Source of the DNA: Chryseobacterium sp. CH21
Lineage (GTDB): Bacteria; Bacteroidota; Bacteroidia; Flavobacteriales; Weeksellaceae
Length of the DNA stretch: 64,000 nt
Assembly (NCBI RefSeq): GCF_004119445.1
Contig: NZ_QICI01000082.1
Span: 1 to 64,000, forward strand
Reading direction: 5' to 3'
The translations under genes and the position numbers were made by a program. This document shows positions 50,813 to 59,910 of this stretch, in pieces (the stretch's first letter is position 1; every line of letters begins with the position of its first letter). The notes under the pieces are model-generated. The model was not told the origin of the DNA and did no database searches. It saw nothing but the letters and a program-made list of their open reading frames with translations.

Positions 50813-51274
50813 ATGGAAACACAATCAAACGAGATAGAAATCATAAAAAATCAGGTAGCTGGTACCTATTATGTGGCTACTTCGAATATTGAAGGAATTA
50901 CCCATGAAGAATCTATGGTTTTTCCTAATGGGGAAGCTAATTGTATGAACTGGATTCTTGGACATTTGATCTACATCAGAAATCCCTTATTGAATATTTT
51001 AGGAGAAGAATCTGTTTGGGACAGCGAAAAATTTTCATTCTACAACAGAGGGGAAAATCCTTTGAACCGGAAAGATGAATTAGTCAACTTTGAAGATTTA
51101 AAATCTTATCTGAAACAATCTCAGGACAAACTGGAAACCCAACTTAATACTCTTAAGAATTTTCAACCTGAAATGATCAAAGATATATCAACACTAAGTC
51201 TTCATGAAATTTATCACAGCGGACAGTTAGGTTATCTCCGAAGAATCTTAGGAAAACCGGGAGCTATCAAATAG
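50813..51274 (+). CDS. DinB-family protein
   Basis: The ATG at 50813 (METQSNEIEI) gives 153 residues; a longer start would overlap the upstream VOC gene in another frame. The four-helix-bundle DinB fold is seen in NWILGHLIYIRNPLLNILGE (metal-site His near residue 50) and LSLHEIYHSGQLGYLRRILG, with further His ligands near residues 133 and 137. DinB-like proteins are metal-binding enzymes, often thiol (bacillithiol, mycothiol) S-transferases in Gram-positives; the role in Bacteroidota is open. Confidence 0.88.
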   Translation: METQSNEIEIIKNQVAGTYYVATSNIEGITHEESMVFPNGEANCMNWILGHLIYIRNPLLNILGEESVWDSEKFSFYNRGENPLNRKDELVNFEDLKSYLKQSQDKLETQLNTLKNFQPEMIKDISTLSLHEIYHSGQLGYLRRILGKPGAIK

Positions 51275-51282
51275 CGTGCTAT

Positions 51283-51371
51283 TTTTAGATTAGTGAAATT
51301 TTATCGAAGATAAAATTCTCGCTCCTTAAAAACGTATAGTTTGTAAAATCCTTAGCGCCCTTGCGTTTCTC
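51283..51371 (+). repeat. Partial copy of dispersed repeat unit b
   Basis: AGTGAAATTTTATCGAAGAT, then AAAATTCTCGCTCCTTAAAA, GTTTGTAAAATCCTTAGCGC and CCTTGCGTTTCTC. It corresponds to the middle of unit b at 16432 and lies between two DinB genes. Confidence 0.65.
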
Positions 51372-51416
51372 CCACCTATTAACCTTTAATTTCGAACTTT
51401 TAATCTCTAATTAAAA

Positions 51417-51941
51417 ATGGACACACCAAAATCAAAAAAAATGGAACTCGTTATTCCGGCTTACAGAATGCATTCCCAGAGCTTTATGAATGTTTTGGAT
51501 GGCATTTCGGAAGAAGATGCTTTGAAAAGAATTGAAAATAAAACCAATCACATCGTATGGATGGCAGGAAACTTTGTCAACATGCGCTATGGCTTGGGCT
51601 GGGTGCTTGGACTTCGGGCAGAAGATCCTTACAGCGATTTATTCTTTCAGGGAAAAGCACTGGATGAAAGCTTTAAATATCCAACGCTGACCGAATTGAA
51701 AGAAAATTTTCACTCAATTTCTGCTAAAGTATATCAAAAACTTCATGAAGTAACCGATGAAGAGCTGGATGAAATATTTGAAATAGGAATGAATATCCCT
51801 TTCATTAAAGAAACAAAACTCAATTTTGTCGGAATGTGTATTGGCCGTGAAGATTATTTATGCGGACAAATTGGCTTAATGCGAAGAATTCTGAATTATC
51901 CGGGAATGAAATATGATGTGGATGAAAATCTTAAATATTAA
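51417..51941 (+). CDS. DinB-family protein
   Basis: This 174-residue four-helix protein has NHIVWMAGNFVNMRYGLGWV (about 42-61, metal His in NHIVW) and a C-terminal helix DYLCGQIGLMRRILNYPG. It is a divergent relative of the DinB protein encoded 143 bases upstream; the two share little except the fold and LRRIL/MRRIL ending. It is followed after 2 bases by the broken alpha/beta hydrolase gene, so co-transcription is likely. Function unknown. Confidence 0.85.
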   Translation: MDTPKSKKMELVIPAYRMHSQSFMNVLDGISEEDALKRIENKTNHIVWMAGNFVNMRYGLGWVLGLRAEDPYSDLFFQGKALDESFKYPTLTELKENFHSISAKVYQKLHEVTDEELDEIFEIGMNIPFIKETKLNFVGMCIGREDYLCGQIGLMRRILNYPGMKYDVDENLKY

Positions 51942-51943
51942 TA

Positions 51944-52719
51944 ATGAATCCAGTAGAAACAGGCTATAAAAAAGTCAACGGAATCCAATTGTATTATGAG
52001 ATCTATGGATCAGGAAAACCTTTGATTTTGATTCATGGTGGGGGATCTTCCATTCTTTACGATTTTAAAGAGGTCATTACAAGACTGGAAGGAAAATTCC
52101 AGCTTATAGGAGTTGATCTCCAAAATCACGGACGTAGCGAACACCGTAATATTCCTGAAACATTTGAACAGGATGCAGACGATGTTGCAGGGCTTTTAAA
52201 AGAATTAAATATCAATAAAGCTTCGTTCTGGGGATTCAGCAACGGTGGAAGTACCGTAATGCAGATTGGACACCGCCATCCCGGAATCGTTGAAAAACTG
52301 ATTGTAGCCTCAGCATTTTATAAAAAAACGGAATGATAGAAGGCTTTTTCGAAGGAATGCAGGAAGCTACTTTCGATTCAATGCCGGAACCTTTCAAAAT
52401 CAATTTTTTAAATCTCAATCCTGATTTTTCAAAACTGGAAAATCTTTTTGAGAAAGACTGTACAAGGATGCAGACATTTGAAGACTGGGATGATGAGGTG
52501 CTGGCTTCTATCCAATCACCCACATTATTCATCAGTGGAGATCAGGATGTGATGAAACCGGAGCATACCGCAGCAATGTGGCGACTGGTAAAAGATTCAC
52601 GATTAATGATTCTTCCTGCTACTCACGGCACTTATATGATGCCTGACTTTGATGGAAGTATGGATGTCAACTTAATAGACTTTACCATCAGAGAAGTAGA
52701 AAAATTCTTAAACGATTAA
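51944..52719 (+). pseudogene. Alpha/beta hydrolase gene split by a single-base frameshift
   Basis: The first frame (51944-52336) encodes the N-terminal half of an alpha/beta hydrolase, with the oxyanion motif LILIHGGGSS and nucleophile elbow GFSNGGS. The second (52333-52719) supplies the rest, with the acid region LFISGDQDVMKP and the catalytic His in PATHGTYMMPD. Adding one A to the run of seven at 52322-52328 joins them as FYKKNGMIEGFFEGM in one chain of about 258 residues. A sequencing under-call is more likely than recent inactivation, since neither half shows other damage. Confidence 0.85.
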
Positions 52720-52807
52720 GCATTTTTATTCATAGTAAATTAATTAATCCTTAATGGCTCCACAGTAGAAACTATATCTTATAATAATAACTTTAAAATT
52801 AAAAATC

Positions 52808-53239
52808 ATGGCAAAATTAAATCCGTATCTAAATTTTGATGGAACAGCTGAAGAAGCGTTCAATTTTTACAAAACTGTTTTCGGTGGTGAATTCGTTGGA
52901 GGAATTCATAAAATGGGTAATGCTCCAGGTACTGAAAACCTTTCAGAAGAAGAAAAAAACAGAGTAATGCATATTGCCTTGCCTGTTGGAGGAGATCTTC
53001 TAATGGCATCTGATATTGTACCCGGATTTGGGCAGACTCTTACCGTAGGAAACAACAATTATGTGTCTATTTTCCCTGATTCCAGAAGTGAAGCAGACAG
53101 AATTTTTAAAGAGCTTTCTGATGGAGGAAATGTAGAAATGCCAATTGAAGACCAATTCTGGGGAGACTATTTTGGCTGCTTTCAGGACAAATATGGTGTT
53201 CATTGGATGGTGAACTATAATGAAGAATATGCAAAATAA
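52808..53239 (+). CDS. PhnB-like VOC-family protein
   Basis: This 143-residue protein starts KLNPYLNFDGTAEEAFNFYK, followed by VFGGEFVGGIHKM, HIALPVGGDLLMASD (about 58) and the closing FWGDYFGCFQDKYGVHWMVN. This is the pattern of the PhnB/YjdN-like VOC group (3-demethylubiquinone-9 3-methyltransferase-type domain). No metal ligands are certain. It is in the small-molecule cluster with its own weak terminator. Function unknown. Confidence 0.92.
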   Translation: MAKLNPYLNFDGTAEEAFNFYKTVFGGEFVGGIHKMGNAPGTENLSEEEKNRVMHIALPVGGDLLMASDIVPGFGQTLTVGNNNYVSIFPDSRSEADRIFKELSDGGNVEMPIEDQFWGDYFGCFQDKYGVHWMVNYNEEYAK

Positions 53240-53261
53240 TCTTATATTTAACTAATGATAA

Positions 53262-53293
53262 TAAAGAGGTGCTCATTTTTGGGCAGCTCTTTA
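53262..53293 (+). terminator. Weak terminator after the PhnB-like gene
   Basis: AAAGAGGTGCTC and GGGCAGCTCTTT can pair imperfectly around a T-rich loop. Only a short T stretch follows. Confidence 0.45.
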
Positions 53294-53316
53294 TTCAAAC
53301 TTAAAAAAATAGAACT

Positions 53317-53730
53317 ATGGATCCAATTAAAATAGACATTACAATTTTAGCTCCGGTTGAAAAGGTTTGGAATTATTTCAATGAGCCTAAACACATCACG
53401 AAATGGAATTTCGCCCACGAAAGCTGGCAATGTCCTAGTTCTGAAAATAACCTGAAGGTAGGAGGCAGATTCAAAAACAGAATGGAAGCCAGAGACAAGA
53501 GTTTCGGATTCGATTTTGAAGGAATATATGATGAAATTATCCCTCATGAGATCATCAAATACCATATGGAGGACGGAAGGAAAGTAGAAATTGTTTTCGA
53601 CAAAATAGACGAAAATACAACGAAAGTTATTGAAATTTTCGATCCGGAAAAACAAAATTCCGTGGAAATGCAGCGGGATGGCTGGTATGCTATTTTGAAT
53701 AATTTCCACAAATATGTTGAGAATCATTAA
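53317..53730 (+). CDS. SRPBCC-family (AHSA1-like) protein
   Basis: This 137-residue START/Bet v1-like protein starts IKIDITILAPVEKVWNYFNE, with GGRFKNRMEARDKSFGFDFEG near residue 50 and the closing helix MQRDGWYAILNNFHKYV. The fold binds hydrophobic ligands or assists Hsp90 in eukaryotes; bacterial members are mostly uncharacterised. It is one of three SRPBCC genes in the cluster. Confidence 0.9.
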   Translation: MDPIKIDITILAPVEKVWNYFNEPKHITKWNFAHESWQCPSSENNLKVGGRFKNRMEARDKSFGFDFEGIYDEIIPHEIIKYHMEDGRKVEIVFDKIDENTTKVIEIFDPEKQNSVEMQRDGWYAILNNFHKYVENH

Positions 53731-53765
53731 CAATATTTTTTGTAGCCATGATCAATCTAGTTATC

Positions 53766-54005
53766 ATGTCAAAGAGTTTAAATTCTATGTATGCTTTTAA
53801 TTATGACTCTGCAGAAGAATTTCTTCATGGAGTTATTGCAATGCGTGCAAGAAAAGCTTTAGAAAAAGAAAAAATAAATTCTTTGGAAAAACTTTCAGAT
53901 TATTCTGAAAAAGAAATCATGCAGCTTCATGGTTTCGGTAAAAATACGATGATGAAACTGAAAAATTACATGAAAGAAAATCAAATGTGCTTTAAAGAAG
54001 CATAA
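53766..54005 (+). CDS. Small helix-hairpin-helix protein (RNAP alpha-CTD-like)
   Basis: The 79-residue protein (ATG 53766; an ATG six codons earlier is possible) has a single helical domain. Its hairpin LEKLSDYSEKEIMQLHGFGK, then NTMMKLKNYM resembles the alpha subunit C-terminal domain and other HhH DNA-binding modules. It might bind DNA or modulate transcription; no catalytic site is present. It is located 35 bases after the first SRPBCC gene. Confidence 0.75.
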   Translation: MSKSLNSMYAFNYDSAEEFLHGVIAMRARKALEKEKINSLEKLSDYSEKEIMQLHGFGKNTMMKLKNYMKENQMCFKEA

Positions 54006-54185
54006 AATAAATATACAACTTAAAATTTTACAGTGTCATTGCCATAAAATGAGCAGTGTCATTTAAATGCATAGGCATAATATCACTTTTGCTATTATGA
54101 AACCCTGTCAAAAAAATCTGTAAAATCAACTTAATCTGAAACAGAAAAAATAAAATAAATCAATCCCCTGTTAAAATTTAAAATT

Positions 54186-55051
54186 ATGAATAACGATATT
54201 TTTCCATGTCTCTGGTATGACGGAGATGCCAAACAGTCTGCAGAGTTTTACTGTAACGTTTTTGGAGGCGAAATTACAGCAGATACTCCTGTGGTGATGA
54301 ATATTGATTTGTTTGGGCAAAGACTGATGCTCTTGAACGGAGGTCCGCAATTCCAAAAAATGCATCCATCTCTTTCATGGTAATCTGTGAAACCGAAGAT
54401 GAAGTTCAAAAATATTGGGACCAGTTATTGGAAGGCGGCATGGCTTTAATGGAACTGGGATCTTACTCCTGGAGCCCAAAATACGGATGGGTGCAGGATA
54501 AATACGGCGTAACATGGCAACTGTTTTTAGGTGAAAAGACAAGCGAGCAGAAAATAATTCCTACTTTAATGTTTATCCATCAGAATAATGGAAAAGCAAA
54601 AGAAGCGATGGAGCTTTATACGAAGACCTTTCCAAACTCAAACATAGGAAATATATTGACCTATGGGGCAGGGAGCGAAGGTCATGACAGCCCGGAGCCT
54701 GCAGACAATGTGCAGCATGCTCATTTTGTGATTGACAATTACAGTCTGTTCTGTATGGATAATTCTTACGATCATCAGTTTGATTTTAATGAAGGAATTT
54801 CATTGGTGGTAATGACAGATGATCAGCAGCAGACCGATCACTACTGGAATACTTTTACAGCAGACGGAGGCCGGGAAAGTATGTGCGGCTGGCTGAAAGA
54901 TAAATACGGAATGAGCTGGCAGATTGTGCCTAAAAGACTCATTCAGTTAATGAATGATGCTGATCGTGAAAAAGCCTATAAAGTAGTTCAGGCAATGATG
55001 AAAATGCAGAAAATTATTATACAGGATCTGGAAGACGCTTATAATTCTTAA
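54186..55051 (+). pseudogene. Two-domain PhnB-like VOC gene split by a single-base frameshift
   Basis: The first frame (54186-54383) has NDIFPCLWYDGDAKQSAEFY, and the second (from 54377) continues the same VOC module (VICETEDEVQKYWDQLLEGG). A second VOC module follows (PTLMFIHQNNGKAKEAMELY, ending KDKYGMSWQIVPKRLIQLMN). Adding one A to the run of six at 54355-54360 restores FQKNASISFMVICETEDEVQ. The intact protein would be about 288 residues. All of the rest is free of damage, so an under-called base is likely. Confidence 0.85.
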
Positions 55052-55099
55052 ATCAGTTCGGCGTATTGTTTGATGTGGTTTAGAGAAAAAGATTTGCTT

Positions 55100-55933
55100 A
55101 TGAAGACACAGAACAAATCAGACTCTAAATCAAAAGTGCCTAAAGAAGGGCTGTTTCCGGAAATTATCCGGAATGATTATCGCGGTAGCCGGAAGCTTCA
55201 GGGTAAAAAAGCAGTTATTTCCGGAGGAGATAGTGGCATAGGACAGGCTGTTGCCGTTCATTTTGCAAGAGAAGGAGCAGATATTGCCATCATTTATAAA
55301 GAAAGTTATGATGATGCCAAAGAAACCAAAAGACTGGTTGAAAAAGAAGGGCAGAAGTGCCTTATGATTAAAGGAGATCTTACAAGAAAAGCTTTCAGAA
55401 CAAAATGTGCAGATAAGATTAAAACTATCTGGAAAAAGCTTGATATTCTTGTCAATAATGCAGGTATTCATACTTCTAAAAGCAGTCTGGAGAAAATCTC
55501 TGATGAACAGATTCAGGAAACATTTGATGCCAATATCATCTCTATGATTTCTTTCACCAGAAATTTTCTTCCGCTTATTGGAAAAGGAGGAAAGATCATC
55601 TGTACAACCTCTGTCACGGCGTATCGTGGAAGTGATCATTTAATTGACTATGCATCTACCAAGGGAGCTGTGCTGTCGTTTATCCGCTCTTTAGCTGATA
55701 ATCTTGCAGAAAAAAAGATTCTGGTGAATGGAATTGCACCGGGGCCTATATGGACACCGCTTGTAAAAGAAGCTTTTGATGATCTTTCCACGTTTGGAAA
55801 AGATACACCCCTGAAACGTGCGGGACAGCCATCGGAAGTTGCTCCTGCATATGTTTTTCTTGCTTCCAAAGACGCAAGTTATATCACAGGAGAAATTATA
55901 CACATTAATGGAGGTGATTTTGTAGGAGGATAG
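55100..55933 (+). CDS. SDR-family oxidoreductase (YghA-like)
   Basis: The 277-residue protein (MKTQNKSDSK at 55100; an ATG ten codons upstream is less likely) is a longer SDR with a 40-residue N-terminal extension. It has the cofactor loop SGGDSGIGQAVAVHFAREG, NNAG at about 131, catalytic Ser in CTTSVTAYRG, Tyr/Lys in IDYASTKGA (about 180), and PGPIWTPL. This matches the YghA/glucose-1-dehydrogenase-like group, which reduces aldehydes or ketones with NAD(P)H. It lies 48 bases after the broken VOC gene. Confidence 0.92.
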   Translation: MKTQNKSDSKSKVPKEGLFPEIIRNDYRGSRKLQGKKAVISGGDSGIGQAVAVHFAREGADIAIIYKESYDDAKETKRLVEKEGQKCLMIKGDLTRKAFRTKCADKIKTIWKKLDILVNNAGIHTSKSSLEKISDEQIQETFDANIISMISFTRNFLPLIGKGGKIICTTSVTAYRGSDHLIDYASTKGAVLSFIRSLADNLAEKKILVNGIAPGPIWTPLVKEAFDDLSTFGKDTPLKRAGQPSEVAPAYVFLASKDASYITGEIIHINGGDFVGG

Positions 55934-56029
55934 AACAAGAAGTTAGAAATGATTACCAATAATTTTCTCATCCTAATACCCTCTGACTATCAAACCCAAT
56001 CATATGCAACCTAATACCTAAAAAAATAT

Positions 56030-56458
56030 ATGGAAAAATTATCATACGAAATAGAAATTAATGCCGAGCCAGAGAAAGTGTGGAGTGTCCTTTGGGGAGA
56101 TATTACCTACAGACAATGGACAACAGCATTTACAGAAGGTTCTTTTTATGAAGGAACACTTGAAGAGGATCATATCGTCAAATTTCTTGATCCCAAAAAT
56201 AATGGAATGTACAGCAGAGTGGAAAAAGTGATTCCTAATGAAGAAATAAAATTTCTGCATCTGGGAGAAATTTATGACGGTATTGAAGTTCCTCAGGATT
56301 GGGGCGAAGCCACAGAAGCTTATTTTCTTGAAGAAAATGAAGAAGGTACTTTATTGAAAACAGAAGTTCAGACTCCCGCAGAATTCAAAGAATTCTTTGA
56401 AGAGAAATTTCCGAAAGCAATGGCGATTGTGAAGCACCTTTCGGAAAATCAGTTGTAA
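56030..56458 (+). CDS. SRPBCC-family protein
   Basis: This 142-residue protein has the SRPBCC opening KLSYEIEINAEPEKVWSVLW, then the KFLDPKNNGMYSRVEKVIPN strand pair and a closing helix KEFFEEKFPKAMAIVKHLSE. It is a close paralogue of the next gene (both begin LSYE), so a tandem duplication is likely. Ligand unknown. Confidence 0.9.
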   Translation: MEKLSYEIEINAEPEKVWSVLWGDITYRQWTTAFTEGSFYEGTLEEDHIVKFLDPKNNGMYSRVEKVIPNEEIKFLHLGEIYDGIEVPQDWGEATEAYFLEENEEGTLLKTEVQTPAEFKEFFEEKFPKAMAIVKHLSENQL

Positions 56459-56545
56459 ATCATTCAATTTAAATTAAAAGGAAAAATCATTTGAGCTTTG
56501 AGACTACTTCGCTTTGCTCGCAATGACCACTAAAAAAAATAAAAA

Positions 56546-57004
56546 ATGGAAACTTTATCATACGAAACAGTAATTGATGCTCCCATGCAGAAAGTCTGGG
56601 ACATCCTTTGGAATCCTGAAACATATAGTGAATGGACCAAGTATTTCGGTCCTGGATCTGTCATGAAATCCGACTGGAAAGTAGGAGGTAAAACCTATTT
56701 TCTGAATGCAGAAGGAGAAGGAATGGTTTCAACCATAGACAGTCTGGAAGAACCTAATCAGATTGTATTCAAACATCTGGGAATGGTAGATAAAGACGGC
56801 AATGAAGACACCCAAAGTAAAGAAGTAATGGAATGGAGTGGCAGCTTTGAAAAATATTTCCTGATAGATTTCGATGGAAAAACAAAACTCCACACGGAAG
56901 TTCAGGTTGAAAAAGAATGGCAAGATCATCTCAATACAGGATTTACGAAAGGATTAATGGTCGTAAAAAGCCTTGCAGAAGGGATAAGCCTTGACTCTGT
57001 GTAA
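56546..57004 (+). CDS. SRPBCC-family protein
   Basis: This 152-residue protein opens TLSYETVIDAPMQKVWDILW, with GGKTYFLNAEGEGMVSTIDS near residue 52 and the closing helix HLNTGFTKGLMVVKSLAEGI. It is paralogous to the gene 87 bases upstream. A fragment of the dispersed GAGATT/GCAATGAC-type repeat (near 56500-56527) lies between the two. Function unknown. Confidence 0.9.
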   Translation: METLSYETVIDAPMQKVWDILWNPETYSEWTKYFGPGSVMKSDWKVGGKTYFLNAEGEGMVSTIDSLEEPNQIVFKHLGMVDKDGNEDTQSKEVMEWSGSFEKYFLIDFDGKTKLHTEVQVEKEWQDHLNTGFTKGLMVVKSLAEGISLDSV

Positions 57005-57039
57005 AGAATTCAAAATTTAAAGTTTAAAATTCAAGGTTC

Positions 57040-57067
57040 AAAGTTTAAAGTTTAAAGTTTAAAGTTT
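57040..57067 (+). repeat. Heptanucleotide tandem repeat (AAAGTTT)
   Basis: Four perfect AAAGTTT units, with degenerate ones just to the left (57010-57039), lie in the gap before the DoxX-like gene. Confidence 0.9.
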
Positions 57068-57099
57068 AGAACTGCTACCTGCTACCTAATACCTAAAAA

Positions 57100-57555
57100 A
57101 TGAAATTACTCGTCATACTTTTTGCAACATTTATACTGGCCTTGCTGGGAACTTTTCTATTTCAGGGAAAGCCGGATTTTATATTTTCAGGAAATCTGGG
57201 AATGGCTGTTTTCATCCTATTTACAGGTTTCTCTCATTTTAAATTTCAGAAAGGAATGGCCATGATGATTCCGGATTTCATGCCTGCCAAAATGTTCTGG
57301 GTATATTTTACGGGAGTAATAGAAATTGCTGCGGGAGTAGGACTTATGATTCCGGCTATTCGGGAACTTACGGCTATTTTGCTCATTATTTTTTATGTGT
57401 TGGTCTTTATAGCCAATATCAATTCTTCCCAAAAAAAGATTAATATTTTTAAAGCCGATTACACCGGTCCGGGCATGAAATACCTTTACAATCAAAGGAT
57501 TCCCATGCAGATTATATTAATCGCCTGGACATGGTATTTCGGGATTTATTTATAA
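57100..57555 (+). CDS. DoxX-like membrane protein
   Basis: This 151-residue protein has four transmembrane segments (about 3-20, 28-46, 65-88 and 92-112) and a short closing one (about 133-149). It has the DoxX-type GYTGF/YFTGVIEIAAGVGLMIPA pattern. It differs in sequence from the DoxX protein at 35891. A terminator follows, which makes this the last gene of the 45-57 kb cluster. Function unknown. Confidence 0.82.
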   Translation: MKLLVILFATFILALLGTFLFQGKPDFIFSGNLGMAVFILFTGFSHFKFQKGMAMMIPDFMPAKMFWVYFTGVIEIAAGVGLMIPAIRELTAILLIIFYVLVFIANINSSQKKINIFKADYTGPGMKYLYNQRIPMQIILIAWTWYFGIYL

Positions 57556-57560
57556 TAGAT

Positions 57561-57590
57561 AAAAAGACAGTCATCAAGGCTGTCTTTTTT
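57561..57590 (+). terminator. Terminator at the end of the small-molecule cluster
   Basis: AAAAGACAG and CTGTCTTTT pair around nine bases and are followed by T residues. Confidence 0.75.
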
Positions 57591-57698
57591 TATAAAATCA
57601 TTTTTTTTCATTAATTGATAAAATATTGTAACGTTTTAGGGTATTGTATGTCTTATTATATAAATGCCTATATAATTTTAACCTTAAAAACAGAAGTT

Positions 57699-59702
57699 AT
57701 GAACCTAAATCACAACATTTTCGGTACAGCCCTTATTGTACTCTCTACCATTATGACCAACGCACAGAGTTCTACTGCCAAACTGCCGGGAGATCCTACC
57801 TTACCATCTTCCAAAGCCAGTCTTGAGAAGCTTATTTCCTATGATAAAGGAAACTTTAAATACAAAGTGGAAGATTATTTTGCAAGACCAAAAGCTTCAG
57901 CTTTTAAAATCTCTCCTGATGGGAAATATCTTTCCTATAAAGAAAAAGATCAGGATAAAAAGAATCATGTATATGTAAAAGACCTGGCAACAGGAAAAAT
58001 TAATAAAGCCATCGTAGAAAAAGATGACCTTGTCAGAAACTACGGCTGGCTGAATAAAAAACGTCTTTTCTATACACAGGATAGAGGTGGAAACGAGAAT
58101 ATACATTTGTATGCTACAGATATAGATGGTGGAAACCAGAAGGATTTAACACCATTTGACGGCGTAAAAGTCCAGTCAATTATTCCCATAAAAGATACAG
58201 ACTTTGTTGTCGTTACCCTCAATAAAAATAATAAACAGATCTTCGAACCTTTTAAAATCAATTTTATTACCGGGGAAATGACCCAGTTATATGAAAATAA
58301 AGATGTCAATAGCCCTATTGATGATTATATTTTCGATAAAGACGGGACTTTGAGAGGATACAGCATTCTTGAAAACGGACTGACTACAAAAACATATTAT
58401 AAAGACTTGCAGACAGGAAAATTCAACCTGATCAAATCTGCAGACTGGTCTGATACCTTTGGAATTATCGAATTTAATGAGAATTCTAAAAATAAGGATG
58501 AAGCCTATGTGGTAACCAATCTGGATAGTGACAAAGCGAGAGTGGTATTGTATGATCTGAAAAAAAATGCGGTGATTAAAGAAGTGTATTCCAATCCTGT
58601 ATATGATGTAAGCTCTGTAAGTACAGCCGGTAAAAACAGAAATTATGAACTTGATTTCATTAGCTATGAAGGGGTTAAAGGAGAAACCGTTCCGGTAAGT
58701 AAATTTTATAAGGAAATAGATGATAAATTAAAAGCTCAGTTTGGAGATAAAGAATTTGGAATTGTTTCTTCTGATGATAATAATGATAAACTTCTCGTTG
58801 TCGTAGGAAGTGATAAGCTGTATGGAACCTATTATGAATATGATACAAAAACCAAGCAGACTAAACTTCTTTATAACCTGATGCCTCAGCTGAAAGAAGA
58901 AGATATGGCTGAAATGAGACCTATCGAATTTAAAAGCAGAGACGGGCTTACCATCCACGGATATATCACATTGCCTAAAGCAGCGCTGGAAGGCAAAAAA
59001 GTTCCTTTAATTGTAAACCCTCATGGCGGCCCTCAGGGAATCAGAGATAGTTGGGGATTCAATCCGGAAACACAGCTGTTTGCAAGCAGAGGATATGCTA
59101 CGCTTCAGGTTAACTTCAGAATTTCTGGAGGATACGGAAAATCATTCCAGAAAGCGGGTTATAAACAAATCGGAAGAAAAGCGATGGATGATGTGGAAGA
59201 TGGGGTAAAATATGCCATTGAACAAGGTTGGGTAGATAAAGATAAAGTAGCCATTTATGGAGGAAGCCACGGAGGGTATGCGACATTGATGGGATTGATC
59301 AAAACTCCGGATCTGTATACCTGCGGTGTAGACTATGTAGGAGTATCTAATATTTTTACCTTTTTCGATTCCTTCCCGGAGTATTGGAAGCCGTACAAAG
59401 AAATGGTAAAACAAATATGGTATGATCTTGACAACCCTGAAGAAGCTAAGATTGCTAAAGAAGTTTCTCCGGTGTTCCAGATTGATAAGATCAGGAAACC
59501 ATTATTTGTAGTACAGGGAGCTAATGACCCAAGAGTAAATATCAATGAATCTGATCAGATTGTAAAAGCAATGCGTGCTAAAGGTTTTGAAGTACCTTAT
59601 CTGGTAAAATATGATGAAGGACACGGATTTGGAAAAGAACCGAACAGAATTGAACTTTACAAGTCGATGCTAGGATTCTTTGCAGAAAATTTTAATAAAT
59701 AA
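57699..59702 (+). CDS. S9-family prolyl oligopeptidase-like peptidase
   Basis: The ATG at 57699 (MNLNHNIFG) gives 667 residues with a signal peptide ending TNAQS (about residue 20); a longer start lacks a signal. The N-terminal part (about 50-400) is a beta-propeller (ISPDGKYLSYKEKDQ and repeats). The C-terminal alpha/beta hydrolase has the nucleophile in YGGSHGGYATLMG (about 530), Asp in VQGANDPRVN (about 612) and His in YDEGHGFGKE (about 644). It cleaves oligopeptides, often at Pro or Ala, in the periplasm. It is monocistronic. Confidence 0.94.
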   Translation: MNLNHNIFGTALIVLSTIMTNAQSSTAKLPGDPTLPSSKASLEKLISYDKGNFKYKVEDYFARPKASAFKISPDGKYLSYKEKDQDKKNHVYVKDLATGKINKAIVEKDDLVRNYGWLNKKRLFYTQDRGGNENIHLYATDIDGGNQKDLTPFDGVKVQSIIPIKDTDFVVVTLNKNNKQIFEPFKINFITGEMTQLYENKDVNSPIDDYIFDKDGTLRGYSILENGLTTKTYYKDLQTGKFNLIKSADWSDTFGIIEFNENSKNKDEAYVVTNLDSDKARVVLYDLKKNAVIKEVYSNPVYDVSSVSTAGKNRNYELDFISYEGVKGETVPVSKFYKEIDDKLKAQFGDKEFGIVSSDDNNDKLLVVVGSDKLYGTYYEYDTKTKQTKLLYNLMPQLKEEDMAEMRPIEFKSRDGLTIHGYITLPKAALEGKKVPLIVNPHGGPQGIRDSWGFNPETQLFASRGYATLQVNFRISGGYGKSFQKAGYKQIGRKAMDDVEDGVKYAIEQGWVDKDKVAIYGGSHGGYATLMGLIKTPDLYTCGVDYVGVSNIFTFFDSFPEYWKPYKEMVKQIWYDLDNPEEAKIAKEVSPVFQIDKIRKPLFVVQGANDPRVNINESDQIVKAMRAKGFEVPYLVKYDEGHGFGKEPNRIELYKSMLGFFAENFNK

Positions 59703-59723
59703 ACTATTAATTAGATAATATTT

Positions 59724-59757
59724 GGAGCGGAAGACTTAGGTCTTCCGCTCCTTTTTT
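59724..59757 (+). terminator. Terminator of the S9 peptidase gene
   Basis: GGAGCGGAAGAC pairs perfectly with GTCTTCCGCTCC around four bases, followed by six T residues. Confidence 0.85.
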
Positions 59758-59910
59758 GTTATTATGAATAGCTGGGGGGGTAGATTTCTATGGAGTGACA
59801 AGCTGTATGGATAAACTATCATTACAATTGTGTCATTTCGTAGGAATCTCAAATAAAGTTAGAAATTGAGAATGGATAAAAAGGTCTTCATCATTTATTA
59901 TTGATATTCT

